DNA from: Gossypium raimondii
Lineage: Eukaryota; Streptophyta; Magnoliopsida; Malvales; Malvaceae
Direction of reading: 5' to 3'
NCBI RefSeq assembly: GCF_025698545.1
Contig: NC_068567.1
Coordinates: forward strand, 2,728,001 to 2,792,000
Length of the DNA: 64,000 bases
Below are positions 37,353-49,795 of the stretch, one piece after another. Made by a program: the position numbers and the translations under genes. The notes beneath the pieces were generated by a model. It saw nothing but the letters and a program-made list of their open reading frames with translations. It was not told where the DNA came from and did no database searches. How positions within the stretch are numbered: position 1 is the first letter of the stretch; each line of letters opens with the position of its first letter.

Positions 37353-38035
37353 TGACTAATTCAAATACTTTTTAAAAATTAATAAGATATTAAGTCATTT
37401 TACATTGATATTTATACATTTTTATAGGTAAATTACAATTCATTTCAAGGAAGAATAAAAAACTTTTTAATAAATTAGCCAATCAGGGAGAAACCGGGGG
37501 CTGGGCTCTAGCTCCCCTAAAAAAAAATTTATTTAGGCCCTTTGAATTTTTTAAAATTTTAATTTAGTAAAGGTAAAATTATACTTTACCTCCCCTAAAA
37601 TAATAAAAATTTGATTTAATCCTTAAAAAATTATAAAGATAGAAACTATTAAAATGATAAAATTGTACTTTTATTATCGTAAAAATTACAATTTAATTTC
37701 AACCTCCTAAATAAATTTTCTGGCTTCGCCCCTATAGCCAATCTGAATCTATATTATCCTCAGCACCACTTATCTAGTGACAAGTGTTACATATAAAGTG
37801 CCCGTATTGAATTTGAAGGTTACGGGTAAAAATCCGACCCGGCCCATTAAACGAAGGCCTATTAAATAAAGTGTCACATTTACCCAACAACCGCCAAATT
37901 ACCATCCTTACCTTCTCCAAAACTACACTCAAAATGCACTGCGACTACTAAAATCCCATCCAAAATAGCATTCAACATAGTATCTAAAACCTTCAGATCT
38001 GGAGGAAACACTGTTCTCTTTTTCCATTCCTAGTT

Positions 38036-41000
38036 ATGCGGAGGTAAATTTAACTATTTCTTTCGTTTTCCATTGAGCCAAACAGGCATATTGTTGAACA
38101 TTCCTTTTTTTTTATTTCTTTTGTAGGCCGGGGCTACATAGGCAGCATGGGAAGCAAGGAGGAGGATCGAAGGGAATTTACGCTAAGCTAACGGTTGTTG
38201 TTGTGGTGCTTTTGATCTGCACGTTCTCGGTTTTATTTTTGGCTACGATTAGTGGAAATCGCGGATCTCTCGAGCCTTCTGAGGTTAGTAGTAGTGTTTA
38301 GAGTGTGATCTGTTTTGATTTTTGGATTGTGGATTTTGATGTTTGTTTTTATTTTTTGAGAAAAATGCTAGGCGAAAGATCAGAGAGTTTGAACTTGCAA
38401 TGATGTCTGTGGTTCAGTTTGGAAATTTAATGAGTTAAAATGGAGTAAATTTAAGCTTCTTGTTCTTGTTTCTTTGATTTTGATATGTTGCTTAGTGATT
38501 GTTTGTAGCTTTAATTCCTCTGTTTGATTAGAAAGTGTATTGAGTTTGTTTTTGGATTGTTAAAACTTAAAGATAGATATGCTATTAAAATGAATTGTTT
38601 GATTTAATTGGCAGCTAGGTTTACCGGATGAATGAGTATAAAGTAATGCTAATGTCATATTCAATGCTAAAAAGATGGTAGAAAGCCTGGTACTTATGAT
38701 GTTTGACAGTTTGACCGGCGGTTTTAATATTTAGATAATGTCTCAGTTTTTTCTTTTGAAACCCACCCCTTCTATTTAATTATTTACGGTCCCAGTGAAG
38801 AACATAAATTTATTAGAGTGCTGGGACCTAAATATAAAGAGAGGGTTTTCTATTATGTAATGCATTGAATAGATGCTATAGGAGATTCTCTTGGATGCTG
38901 TCTGTGAAAACCTTCATTTGGCCGGTAGTGGATAGTCTCTTGTAGGCTTTTGTAATCTGCATATAATTCTTGCATTGACCTATTTATTACATGAAATTTG
39001 TCAAAGTAAAAATGCTTTATCTATTGCTTTACTCTGGTGTTATGCTAATTGCAAGGATGAGAGTATCATTTGTCAGTTTTCTGAAACTGAAGTTGTTTTT
39101 ATGCATGGTTACTCTAACCAGATTTATTGATAGGCTTTTGTTACCAATTTAGGGTGCTCTGTACTCGGATAATGGTGCATGAGACTGGTTGTTGTATTAA
39201 TTTGAACTCTCTGCATGTGTAAGCTAAGCCAGTGATTAGGATATATTCTCATCCTTTCTAACTTTTACTGGTTCAGCAGCAGTATTGATCAGTTGACCCT
39301 TTGATCCTTATTTCATCTGATATATTTATTCAGATTAATGTCGAAGAGCTTTGGGAAAGTGCCAAGTCCGGTGGCTGGAGGCCATCATCTGCTCCACGAT
39401 CTGATTGGCCCCGTAACTGCTCAAAACATTCTCGGAAGAAAAACAAATCTATTTGAATTGGTTTTTGCTAAAGATGCAAGTTTCTTAGAATTCTAATTGT
39501 TATATTCTGGCAGCTCCTCCAAAGGAAACTAATGGTTATCTTCGAGTTCGTTGCAATGGCGGTCTGAATCAGCAACGCAGTGCGGTTCGTCTTAAATTTG
39601 TCCAAAAACTCTAATCTGATGAATTGTTATGTTAAATTTTTCCAAGTTTAAACTATAATTAGATTTTGGTGATACTGCTTCAACGGTGTGCCTCAATAAA
39701 ATAGTAATTTTATCACTTTTGATGTTTTAGATCTGTAATGCGGTTCTTGCTGCACGAATCATGAATGCCACACTTGTACTGCCTGAGCTGGATGCAAACT
39801 CTTTTTGGCATGACGACAGGTAATCTTGTCAATCTTTCAATTTATTTGAAATTAGATGGCCACTTGTCTTTGTTCCTTGTGGATCTTCTGCAAATTTAAT
39901 GTACTGATACCATCTTTATTTCTCCAGTGGCTTCCAAGGTATCTATGATGTTGAGCATTTTATCCAGACATTGAAGTATGATGTACGAATTGTGGAAAGC
40001 ATACCTGAAATTCACAAGAATGGCAAAACCAAGAAGATAAAAGCGCATCAGGTGAAATATTGATAGCTTTAATGGTATTAATCATGCAGATAATTTTATC
40101 TTCAAAGTTGTTGAATTTTTTTGCTTTTTCTGATCTTCCTTCTTTCTCACTTTGTTTAGATTCGCCCCCCTAGGGATGCTCCTATAAGTTGGTATACAAC
40201 AGTTGCTCTCAAGAAAATGAAGGAACACGGTGCTATTTATCTAACTCCCTTTTCACATCGCCTTGCCGAAGAAATCGACAATGCTGAGTATCAACGTTTG
40301 AGGTGTAGAGTTAATTATCATGCTTTAAGGTTCAAGCCAAATATTATGAGGTTGAGTGAGTCAATAGTTGATAAACTCCGTGCACAAGGTCATTTCATGT
40401 CGATACATCTTCGTTTTGAGATGGATATGCTTGCATTTGCCGGGTATGTTATTTCCCTTATCTTAGTGTATTTTTTTTATTACTTCATTATAGCTGCCAT
40501 AGGTTGAGGGCAATGATCATAATTTTTTTCTCGGGATTTGTGCTTATCTTTACACATTAGATAAAATATAATGTAAGAGGTCTTTTGACATGAGGCGGAA
40601 AGGGTAGTACAGGCATGCATGCACCTGTTGTTCAAACATATAAAATGATTATTATTCCTGCACACTGTCTGGTCGAAATAACAACATAAACATGCACTTT
40701 GCTAGAGTTATTTTTCATTATTTTTTGATCCTCAATGACTTGGATTAGAATCCAATCTGTTAATTTTTTCTGTGACTTATTTTCCAATACAGCCATCTTT
40801 ACCATTTACATGTATAAACCCCAAATTAATTGTGAAAGTCATACTTGCAAATGATTATTGACAAAAACGCATAGGTTGACATAAGAAATCTCTTGATATA
40901 CATAATGAACTTGATTGGCTGATGGGGTTGAATGTTTTATAGGTGCTTTGATATATTTAGCCCAGAAGAGCAAAGTATATTGAAGAAGTATAGAAAGGAA

Positions 41001-41801
41001 AATTTTGCAGAGAAAAGACTTGTTTATAATGAAAGAAGGGCCATTGGCAAATGCCCTCTAACTCCAGAGGAGGTAATCTATCTTCTTAATCATTCCTTCA
41101 ATGATTTCCCTCTCTCGACTTATTATACACAGAGTGGCAATAGAGAGATGATGCTTATACATAAATGAATGTTTGAACTGCAGGTTGGTCTTGTCTTGCG
41201 TGCTGTGGGATTTGACAACTCTACACGGATATACTTAGCCGCTGGTGAACTATTTGGTGGAGAACGTTTTATGAAACCGTTTCGGGATCTTTTCCCTTGC
41301 CTTGAGAATCACAGTTCTGTGGACTCTTCAGAGGAACTAGTTGCAAACACACGGGGTTTGTTAGGCTCGGCTGTTGATTACATGGTCTGTCTTCTTTCAG
41401 ACATTTTTATGCCAACGTATGATGGACCGAGCAACTTTGCCAACAACCTACTTGGTCACCGTCTCTATTATGGCTTTCGAACTACAATAAGACCGGACAG
41501 AAAAGGTCTTGCTCCAATATTCATTGATCGAGAGAATGGACAGACTGCTGGTTTTGAACAAGCAGTTAGGCGTGTCATGCTCAAAACGAATTTCGGTGGG
41601 CCTCACAAGCGGGTGCCACCGGAATCATTTTATACCAATTCTTGGCCGGAATGCTTCTGTCAAATGTCACCTAGCAATCCTGCAGACAAATGCCCTCCGG
41701 ATAATGTTTTGGAAATTTTAGAAAGCCAGTTAGAGAACGAAGTGAATAGAGACCTAGAAGCCTCGATGGAAACAAATTCAACACGTAGAACGGAAATATG
41801 A
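38036..41801 (+). CDS. O-fucosyltransferase family protein
   Basis: Nine coding exons, all GT-AG and in phase: 38036-38043, 38127-38283, 39334-39412, 39514-39584, 39731-39819, 39928-40051, 40160-40443, 40943-41072 and 41184-41801, giving 519 residues. A short basic N-terminus (MRRPGLHRQHGKQGG) precedes one hydrophobic segment at about residues 24-44, as in type II Golgi proteins. The plant O-FucT domain follows: LRVRCNGGLNQQRSA, ICNAVLAARIMNATLVLPEL, SFWHDDSGFQGIYD, IHLRFEMDMLAFAGC, IYLAAGELFGGERFM and a late SAVDYMVCLLSD stretch. Members are thought to transfer fucose from GDP-fucose to protein or cell-wall acceptors in the secretory pathway; the acceptor here is unknown. The first coding exon holds only 8 nt (ATG CGG AG). 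Length and motifs look intact. Which Arabidopsis paralogue it matches was not decided. Confidence 0.93.
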
Positions 41802-44297
41802 GAATTTTGCGTTGAATTATTCTGTGACATACATCTTAGAAACTAGAGAAAGGAAGTGATTTATCTGGCCATGTTGAATTTTTGAGGTAAGCTTCATGAC
41901 TGATATCTCCTTAATGCACCATTGTAGTACTTTTCAGTTTGCAAGTTAATCTGTCAATATAGATGGTTGGGTTAGTTTTGATTGAGGTCAATTTGGATCT
42001 CATCAATTAGGATTTTAAAATTTTTAGTTATTTTGAGTCAAGTATGTTTAACTTTGGGTTATTTGGATTTGGTTAGTGTCAATTCAAATATGAATTCAGA
42101 TTCTTGATTTTTTTTTAGGGAGAATGTAATTTTGGCTCTTTAACTTGGCGAATAGGTCCTCATTGACCCCTTAACTTTTTTTGATTCACTTTAACCCCTA
42201 AACTTGAAAATTGTTATTCATTTAAGCCCATTTTGTTAATGATCGTGAAAAAAATGGGGATAATGTAATTTTTGGCCCCTGAACTAGGCAAGTAGGTCCA
42301 CATTGGCCTCTGAACTTGAGACCTAGTTCGCTTTAGTACCTGTATTTTTTTTTTTATTCACCTTGGCACTTAAACTTGACAACTAAGTCCATTTTGATCC
42401 TTAAACTTGAAAAATCTAAAAGTTTGAAGATGTGACACTCTGAGATTGTGCCATATCGTCACTTGAAAAATAAAAAAAATAGATAATGATGTCATACAAT
42501 CTCAAGATGTCATATTCAATGTTTTAATAATTGAATCAACGGTTGAACAGGTAAGATCATCAATTCTTGATTCAACCAGTTCAACCTTGGGGCTAACAAT
42601 AATTAATTAAAAATTCATAAAAATTTAAAAAGTGAAGTAAAATTGGTTTTATTCTTTTTAGAATTTTATGAAATTATAATTAATTATTTAATTATTATTG
42701 GTCCGGCGGTTGAACAGTCGAATTGATTGAATCGAGAACTGGTGGTGTAACTTGTTCAACCATTGGTTTAGTTATTAAAGTATTGAATATGACACTTTAA
42801 AATTGTACTACATCATCTAAAAAATATTTATTTTTCAAACCCGAGAGTACCACATCAACGAACATTTAAAATTTTCTAGTTCAAGGATCAAAATGGATTT
42901 AGTTATCAAGTTCAAGGGCTAATGTGGACTTATTTGCCAAGTTCAAGGGTCAAAAGTTATATTATTCCCATTTTTTTTCATGGTCATTAACAGTATGGGA
43001 TCGGTATTGATTGATAGAATCAGTTTTAATGATCTTTTAATTTTTATTAATTTGAATCACTCAGACCAATGATTGTACTGATTCTACCTAAAAGGATTGG
43101 TTTTAGCACATTATATAGTGAGAAGAGAATGCTAAAAATTGATAGAATAGCTAATAATTATTTTTCTGAATATTTGGTTGGAGATGCTGAGAGATCATTG
43201 GGTTCTGCAGGCTATTTTACTCGCAATGTGGACTACACTGACAGGTCATGGGAGCAAATTAGTTGGAGTTTGTAATTGAGGAGGTAATTACTATATTCGA
43301 GTTACTGTTTTACGACTGAACTTTACCACTTTAGTTTTCCACCAAAAAGAAGAGTTATTGTGTTGTGTGATATCTGATTGACCTAAAATATCTTCAGAAT
43401 TACGATTGTGCTTCTTAAATATGTATTGAGTTTGTATATCACCCACATATATGCTATCTTAAATTTTTAATGGATGGTCTATTCTATTGCAAATGAAAAG
43501 AACAAAAAGCAAACTATATTGGACTATGTTATGACAAGGAATTGACTTCAATACTATTTGAGGTATTTAGAGTTAAATCTATTAGATATTGGCTTTATAT
43601 TTTAATTTGCTATTTTTAATTTTTGTATTTTTTTAAATTATCCTGATTATTATTAAAATTATTATTTTTAAAGTTAATATCACATTAACTTGTTTCTTAT
43701 ATTATTCACAAAAAAATCAAATTAAGGATTAAAATTACATGACTTATGGATTGGTTAGAGACGTGCTAAATTTTGATTTAGTGAATTTAATTATTCATTA
43801 ATTGTTTTTGTTTGAAATTTTGACATTTGAGAACTGCACGAACTAGATACATGTCTTTATTTATTTTATGCTACATGGAAATAAGTACGAAAATATAATT
43901 CCCTGTGCACAATCGAAATAGAAATTTTCCAATCAACATCAAAAATTTAATGCCAAATCTGAAAATTTTGCAAGCACAAGTACTTTGTTTACCAATGATA
44001 AAAGCAATGTTTAAAAAAAAAAATACTACACTGCAAAAATGAATCAATCCACCATAAAAACAAAACACTACATAACTTCAACACAACAATTCTAATGAAA
44101 CACAAACAGAGAGAAAATGTTCTCCCTGCCTGCATGTTAGCTGTTACTCCCAACCAATTTACACCCACCAATTTACATTACAAGCACTGAATGCTTTTTT
44201 CTCTCTCTCTCAAATAAAAGAACAAATGGGGTTTGAGGGGAGGGGGACGGACTAATGACGAAAACACGACACAAATACGTGGTTACTAAAAGCTTTT
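41802..44297. other. Spacer between O-FucT and TBC genes
   Basis: It begins with the O-FucT 3' UTR, then repeat-like DNA including a large foldback (42235-42991). An open frame of 68 codons at 43069-43275 was not recognised. The bases just below 44298 belong to the 3' UTR of the TBC gene. Confidence 0.5.
42235..42991. mobile_element. Large foldback element, ~760 bp
   Basis: The left arm begins GTTAATGATCGTGAAAAAAA and the reversed right arm GTTAATGACCATGAAAAAAA. Both go on through GGGATAATGTAA/GGGAATAATATAA, a CCTGAACTAGG/CCTTGAACTTGG stretch and GTCCACATT. Arms exceed 100 bases. Smaller inverted motifs based on GGTTGAAC lie in the centre. A similar partial left arm sits just outside at 42113-42234. 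Confidence 0.7.
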
Positions 44298-47200
44298 TTA
44301 CCCTATGGCTTGTGTGCGCAACTTGTTCGCAACGTACAGCAAATGGCTGATATTTGCTGACGGATAGTGCTGGAGTAGCTTAAGGTTTGAAGTAAAATCC
44401 CCGGCTAACAGCCGCCTACGGATGAGAATCAACATCGCACAGCATACCCGAAGCAATGTCTCCTGCAAATACATCCATGTTTGGTTCAGTTTGGTGTTTG
44501 AATAAATTCAAATACAATCTAAAAACAGCAAAAATCAAGTGTTATTGAAAAAATATTAAAAAAAAGCACCTAAATTTTATCACTCCTATACTTTTTTTTA
44601 CACCTAAATAAATCTGGGGTGAAGCCAAAAAGTTTTTCTCGATGCCAGAATTTTTTTTGGTCAATGCAATTTTATCATTTGTATTTAACTTATAACTTTA
44701 TAGCTTCTAAAGGGACCAAACTATAATTTCACCATTTCCGGGGAGTGGCACCGCCCCCTAATCACAAATCTCCTCCCTTGATTTCCCAAAAAAAATTAAA
44801 TAATAGTAAAATTTGGAACATTTAATCCAGCAAGCTAACAAGCTTCGAGCAATGTTCTAGAGATAAGAGTGAGGTAAAATTTTCAATCATACCAGAGGAC
44901 CTTCAGGGTCACTAAGAAGCGTGTCCCATATGTGAAGACTATCTGCAAAATTGAACTCCTGTGTCAAAAGCAGAGTGATCCACCTAAATGCGTAGAACTG
45001 GGGGTTGACCTGTGATATTTTTACATAACGGTTAGCATTTAAGCCGAAAAAATTACCATCCGCTAAAGATGTTTAAAATTTGCAATGATATCTTACTTTA
45101 GTTGTGACCTCTAGATGACGCCAAAGCTCTTCATCATGTTCCTTCAAAAGTTGTGACAACCTAGTAATTGTGGAGCGAATTCCCACATTGCTGTTGTCAA
45201 GTTGCTGGCAGAAATGATCTCGGAATCCACTCAATAACTCAACAAAACAAAAGAATGTGTCGGCTTCAGCATTAGCCTGCAACTTAAATATGGAAAATGA
45301 AGAAGAAAATACACCAAAACTCTGATCATAAATCATAATAACAAAGAAAATAATCCATGTTATTTTCACAAAGGTACTTTGTAATTGGTCTACGGCTATC
45401 TGTTGGTGTATATACTCCATAAGTTTTGGTGCAAATAAAAAATTCAGACACAGGTAAGTTGATAACAATAATGATTGAAGAGCTTCACCATATTTCGTTT
45501 TCCAAAAACTGAAATCTATTCGGAAGTTTTGTTCGTTACAACTTTTTGGGTTCCTTGGGGCAAGAAAAGAGACAGTTGATGCAATGGAGTCGCAAACAGA
45601 AACAAGAAAGAAATTATCAAGCTATGTTTGTAAGAGCCTTGGTGGATCAAGGAAATGTAGGTGTTAAAACTGAAAAAAAGAGGAAGATTCATTTTACATT
45701 GGTTAAATTCTGTTATTTGTCCCTGTACTTGGCAAAAGCTAGAATTTAATCCCTATACTTCTATATGGTCATTTTTAGTCCCTGTACTTCCCAAATTTTA
45801 AAATTTCAATCCTCACCAAACAATAATCGTTAAATTCATTAAGTAAAGTTCTGCTATTTCCAAAATCTGATGCACCACACATATTATCATGTGTAATGTC
45901 ATGTCAGCTTATTATTTCCACATATTACTCACTAAAAATCCAGTTAATAGATTAACAACAGTCATTTTATGTTACGACTGAAATTTCAAATTTTGAAAAG
46001 TATAGGGACTTAGAATGATCCAGTTGGAGAAAATAGACTAAATCTAGAACTGTATGAATAGTACTAGTAATTGAATTTAACCAAATGGATTTTACCGCTA
46101 CTGTTTGGGTCAAGACTAAAATTTTAAAATTTGAAAAGTACAGGGACTAAATTTGACCCTCCAAAAAGTACAGAGATTGAAAATGATCAAATAAAATTAT
46201 AGGGACTAAATCCAACCCTTTCGCAAAGTACAGAGACTAATAGCAGAATTTAACCTTTTACATTAAGGACACAAAACAAGTAGGCTTAGTAAATGCTGAG
46301 TTGTGAGGATTACTCATTGCACAATGAAAGGTTCATTTTCTTTCAGTCTTTTATTCATCAAAATATTTCCTTGTTTATATCCATTTCTGAAACTTCCATA
46401 TTCAATACATGAATATCAAAACTATGACTGTTCTTTTGCATGTCCTTTTTTTTTCAAAAATGGATTGGCACCCATAATAAAGCAGACAAACAAGAGGAGA
46501 AATGGCAATGATACCATAGAGACACTGAATTATTCTTTACAATTTAATAGATTAGTCTATTTAGATAATGTTTACTAAAACAGAAAACATTGTTAAAGAA
46601 AAACACAAGCATGTTAGAGATTTGATGTAAAAGAATTGCACAGGGAATATAACGAGACCTTACCGCCATTTCCACATCAGGGTCATTTTTGAATACATAA
46701 AATAGAGGTGCCAAGATTTCATTCATCCCTTGAACATATCTTATACCCGGATTTAACTTGGCAAATACGATTAATATGTTTCTCATTGCATCCTGAATAA
46801 GCAAGAGACATATAAGTCGGAAATGGTTTCGATTTACATCCGTGCTAAAGTAAAAAAACAGTGGAACAATCACATTAAAGAGAAAAAAAAGAAGGAAGAT
46901 GCTTACCTGATTAAATTTTGCAAGCTGCGAATCCCCAGAGAAGAAGTGCATGTCTGGATGAGTGCGCATCACATCTCGGTCAATCTGTTCTATGATTTCC
47001 GAGTCCTACAAATAACACCACCCCCAGAACAAAAAAAAAAAAAAAAAACCCGGAAAAAGCATGAGATCAATAAAAATTACATTCACAGATTCTATTAACT
47101 GAAAATGAGAACTCCATTACATTGCGGTCATGTATAAACTAGTATAAGAACATGGAAATAATATGCAGTTCATATATGCTCAACCAAGCATTGATAGAAA

Positions 47201-49260
47201 ACGATTTGCTTGAGCTGCAAGTTAGATGCTGTTGTCATTCCTACTATATTGGTAAACAACAATAAGAATAAAAATACCAAACCCCAACCTCTAATAATGA
47301 TACAGATGCTCAACCAAGCATTGATAGAAAACGATTTGCTTGAGCTGCAAGTTAGATGCTGTTGTCATTCCTACTATTTTGGTAAACAACAATAAGAATA
47401 AAAATACCAAACCCCAACCTCTAATAATGATACAGAAAGCCAATAACAAAGAGACCAATATTCTTAGTAAATTAAAGCTAAAGGTACCCGACAGATTTAA
47501 AGCCAATATCCTAAAGGTCGCATGTTGCGGAAACTGACTCAGAATAGCTAGCATAAAGACTCCTGGACTGGCTCATGTGTTAAAACTTAATTAATGCAAA
47601 CTAGACTGATAGATTTTCAAATGCAACACGTGACAGAGTGAGAATTATTTTTATTTGCAGAGAATTCAGAGTCCCACTTTGCAAGATATTACTGAATCAT
47701 TTTCATAACAGTGGCATTTTAATTAACTGTAATACCCCTTAATTGTTTTTTAGCTTCTGAATGTATAATTGCCATCTATCAGTCAAATTATTCTTTCCCC
47801 AATGTCAAGCAAGCCCTAGAAGTCAGGCTCTGATGTAAAGAAATGAACTAATTTGATGGGAAGTTGTGAACCAAGTGTTTACAATGTCATATTTCATGCA
47901 TTCAACATTAAAAGTTTAAAAACACATGAGATGAAGTATGGCTTAAAAAAACTTGTTTTCAATCAAGCCTAAGAAGGTACCTGGAAGAATTGATTCCAGA
48001 CACTGCTTTTCCCAAGGCTCAAAGGATGCTCTCCATGAGTTATTTGTGATCTTGATAGCAGACCCCTGCCTTCAGGTTTTGATTCATCATTGTCACAACC
48101 CACAGACTTCTCCAACCTCCTTGTGATTTCTGACTGACTAGCCACAGAAACATTCAGAAACCCAAAACTCTTACAGAAAAAAGGAAGAGAAATGCAACAA
48201 CCACACAAGATAACAGTACTTTTCAGGATGATAATGCAAGAAACTAGAGAACTTAAAGAAATAAAAAATACTCAAGTGAAATCATTCTATTATTAGGAGA
48301 AAAAAAAAATACAGCCAAATTAGTTTTCTGCTAATATCAGTTTTCTTTCATTCCTTATCCACTTAATGCAATATAAATGCTGTTGGAAATTGGAATTTTA
48401 CATTAGAATTAATCAAAGCAACTAACTATATCATACTTACTAGCACAGCCACATAATGAAGGTCATAGTAGCATACACGGTTATATACACGATTTTATCA
48501 TTAAAAAGGTAAAGAAAATGACTTACAGGATTCATCAAGAGCTCTTCTTTAAAATGCCTGTACTGAGACCTTTTCTTAGCTAATTCAGAAGACCACTGCG
48601 AACGATCAGGTGGTAAATACCCTAACAACAACTGCCACAACAACCAAACAACTCCCATTGAACTATTAATCCAAAAAATAACCATATTTTCCTAGGAATT
48701 TCCGCAATTTTCAAATTTCTCAGCAAACAAACAGCAAAAAGGGAAAGGGAAAGAATACCTTCCAGACAGTAGATCTGATTCCTGCACCATCAGGAATCCC
48801 CTGCGACGCAATCCTCCGTAATTCCCACATATTTATCACCTTCTTAGATAACTGAAAAAAATAGAAATTAGAACCAAAAGGAAGGACAAGGAGAAAATCA
48901 GTAAGCAAAGCAGAATAAGTGAAAAACCTCGGCCAAGAGCTGAGCCTGGCGAGAGATATCATCGGGAGAAACGCCAGAAGAGTCGCCGTTTTGATCATTA
49001 CCACCGCTATTGTTGTTACTATTTTTATTAACTGGATCTCTGATTTCGAGTTTCGGAGAAGTAGGAGTGGACTGAGGTTTCGAGGCTGCAGCGGGAGGAG
49101 GCACTGTAGCCGGAGGCTGAAGAGTTGGCTCGGAAACGGTGGCGGAAGAGGTGGTGGTTGTGGTGGTGGGAGAAGGGGAATAGCGGTGGAGACCATCGTC
49201 CGCCGGAGTTGTAGACCAGAGAGAACTGTTGAGCCAATCAGGTACTCGCTTCCTCACCAT
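44298..49260 (-). CDS. TBC-domain Rab GTPase-activating protein (TBC1D13-like)
   Basis: Nine exons on the minus strand: 49260-48928, 48851-48759, 48631-48527, 48133-47981, 47005-46907, 46792-46664, 45276-45097, 45009-44893 and 44462-44298. All borders are GT-AG with phase 0 throughout, giving 457 residues. Residues 1-110 are low-complexity (Ser, Thr, Pro, then Asn and Gly). The TBC domain starts near LRRIASQGIPDGAGIRSTVW and continues LLLGYLPPDRSQW. The arginine-finger motif IxxDxxR is IDRDVMR in exon 5, and the glutamine-finger motif YVQGMNE is in exon 6, so both catalytic residues are present. The inserted segment between the first TBC motif and the finger (exon 4) is as in TBC1D13. Such proteins speed GTP hydrolysis by Rab GTPases on membranes; the Rab target is not known from sequence. 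For exon 4 the second of two close AG sites keeps the frame. Confidence 0.93.
45701..46255. mobile_element. Mutator-type MITE with 9-bp target duplication
   Basis: The element starts GGTTAAATTCTGTTATTTG and ends, reversed, GGTTAAATTCTGCTATTAG. Arms are long and imperfect with repeated TCCCTGTACTT motifs. It is flanked by identical 9-base direct repeats TTTTACATT at 45692-45700 and 46256-46264. Nine-base duplications and long inverted arms are typical of Mutator-like elements. It lies in the TBC intron between exons 6 and 7. Confidence 0.92.
47176..47435. repeat. Direct tandem duplication, 2 x 130 bp
   Basis: Copies 47176-47305 and 47306-47435 start ATGCTCAACCAAGCATTG and end AATGATACAG, nearly identical (one A/T difference seen in CTACTATATTGG against CTACTATTTTGG). 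Intronic, in the TBC gene. Confidence 0.93.
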
Positions 49261-49773
49261 TTCAAGATTGGAATGGAGATTTGATCTTTCAAAGAAATAA
49301 ACGAATAGATTAATCAAAATTTGAGAAATTTGTAATAAACAGGTTGTGAAAATCGGGTGTTTAAAGTCGAAGAACGTTCGAGGGTTTGATTTCGGAATGG
49401 GTAAACTACACCGTCCCTAAACTTTATTTAAAATTAGATTTCCATCACTCAACTTTCAAAAATTACATAATAATCACTAACATTAACAAATTTACATTTT
49501 TTTCACTTAGCTGATATCTTCAGTTAAAAAATAACATTGCACCTTAATTTTAAGGTTTAATAACTAATTTAGTCCCTAAGCTATAATTAAAAATTAATCT
49601 CATATTTTGAAAATTTTCTTAAAAAGTGCGAAAAATTTTAAAAGTCTTACAAATAAATAAAAATTCATATAGAAAATCAATTACAAAAAATAAAGATAGT
49701 TAAAAGATAAAAATAAAACAAAATAAAATTTTAAATAAATTGAGTTATCAGTAACTTTTAAATATTTTTATAT

Positions 49774-49795
49774 TATATATATATATATATATATA
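49774..49795. repeat. TA microsatellite
   Basis: About eleven AT/TA units in the spacer upstream of the TBC gene. Confidence 0.8.

Larger units (their letters stand above)
35399..38035. other. Spacer with small elements
   Basis: It holds a long foldback element (35764-36578), a tRNA-like SINE (37190-37352) and a patch near 37480-37740 that reads like a fragment of another repeat (CTCCCCTAAAA, GGCTTCGCCCCT). The last 150 bases are the likely promoter and 5' UTR of the O-fucosyltransferase gene. No coding chain was found. Confidence 0.5.

Noticed and set aside
46303-47098. Several plus-strand frames of about 90 codons
   Set aside because: They overlap TBC exons 5 and 6 in antisense or AT-rich introns and match no family.
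48720-49317. Overlapping minus and plus frames around the TBC start (158, 139, 121 and 69 codons)
   Set aside because: Only the frame starting at 49260 joins in phase to the next eight TBC exons. The others are shadows of a low-complexity GC-richer exon.
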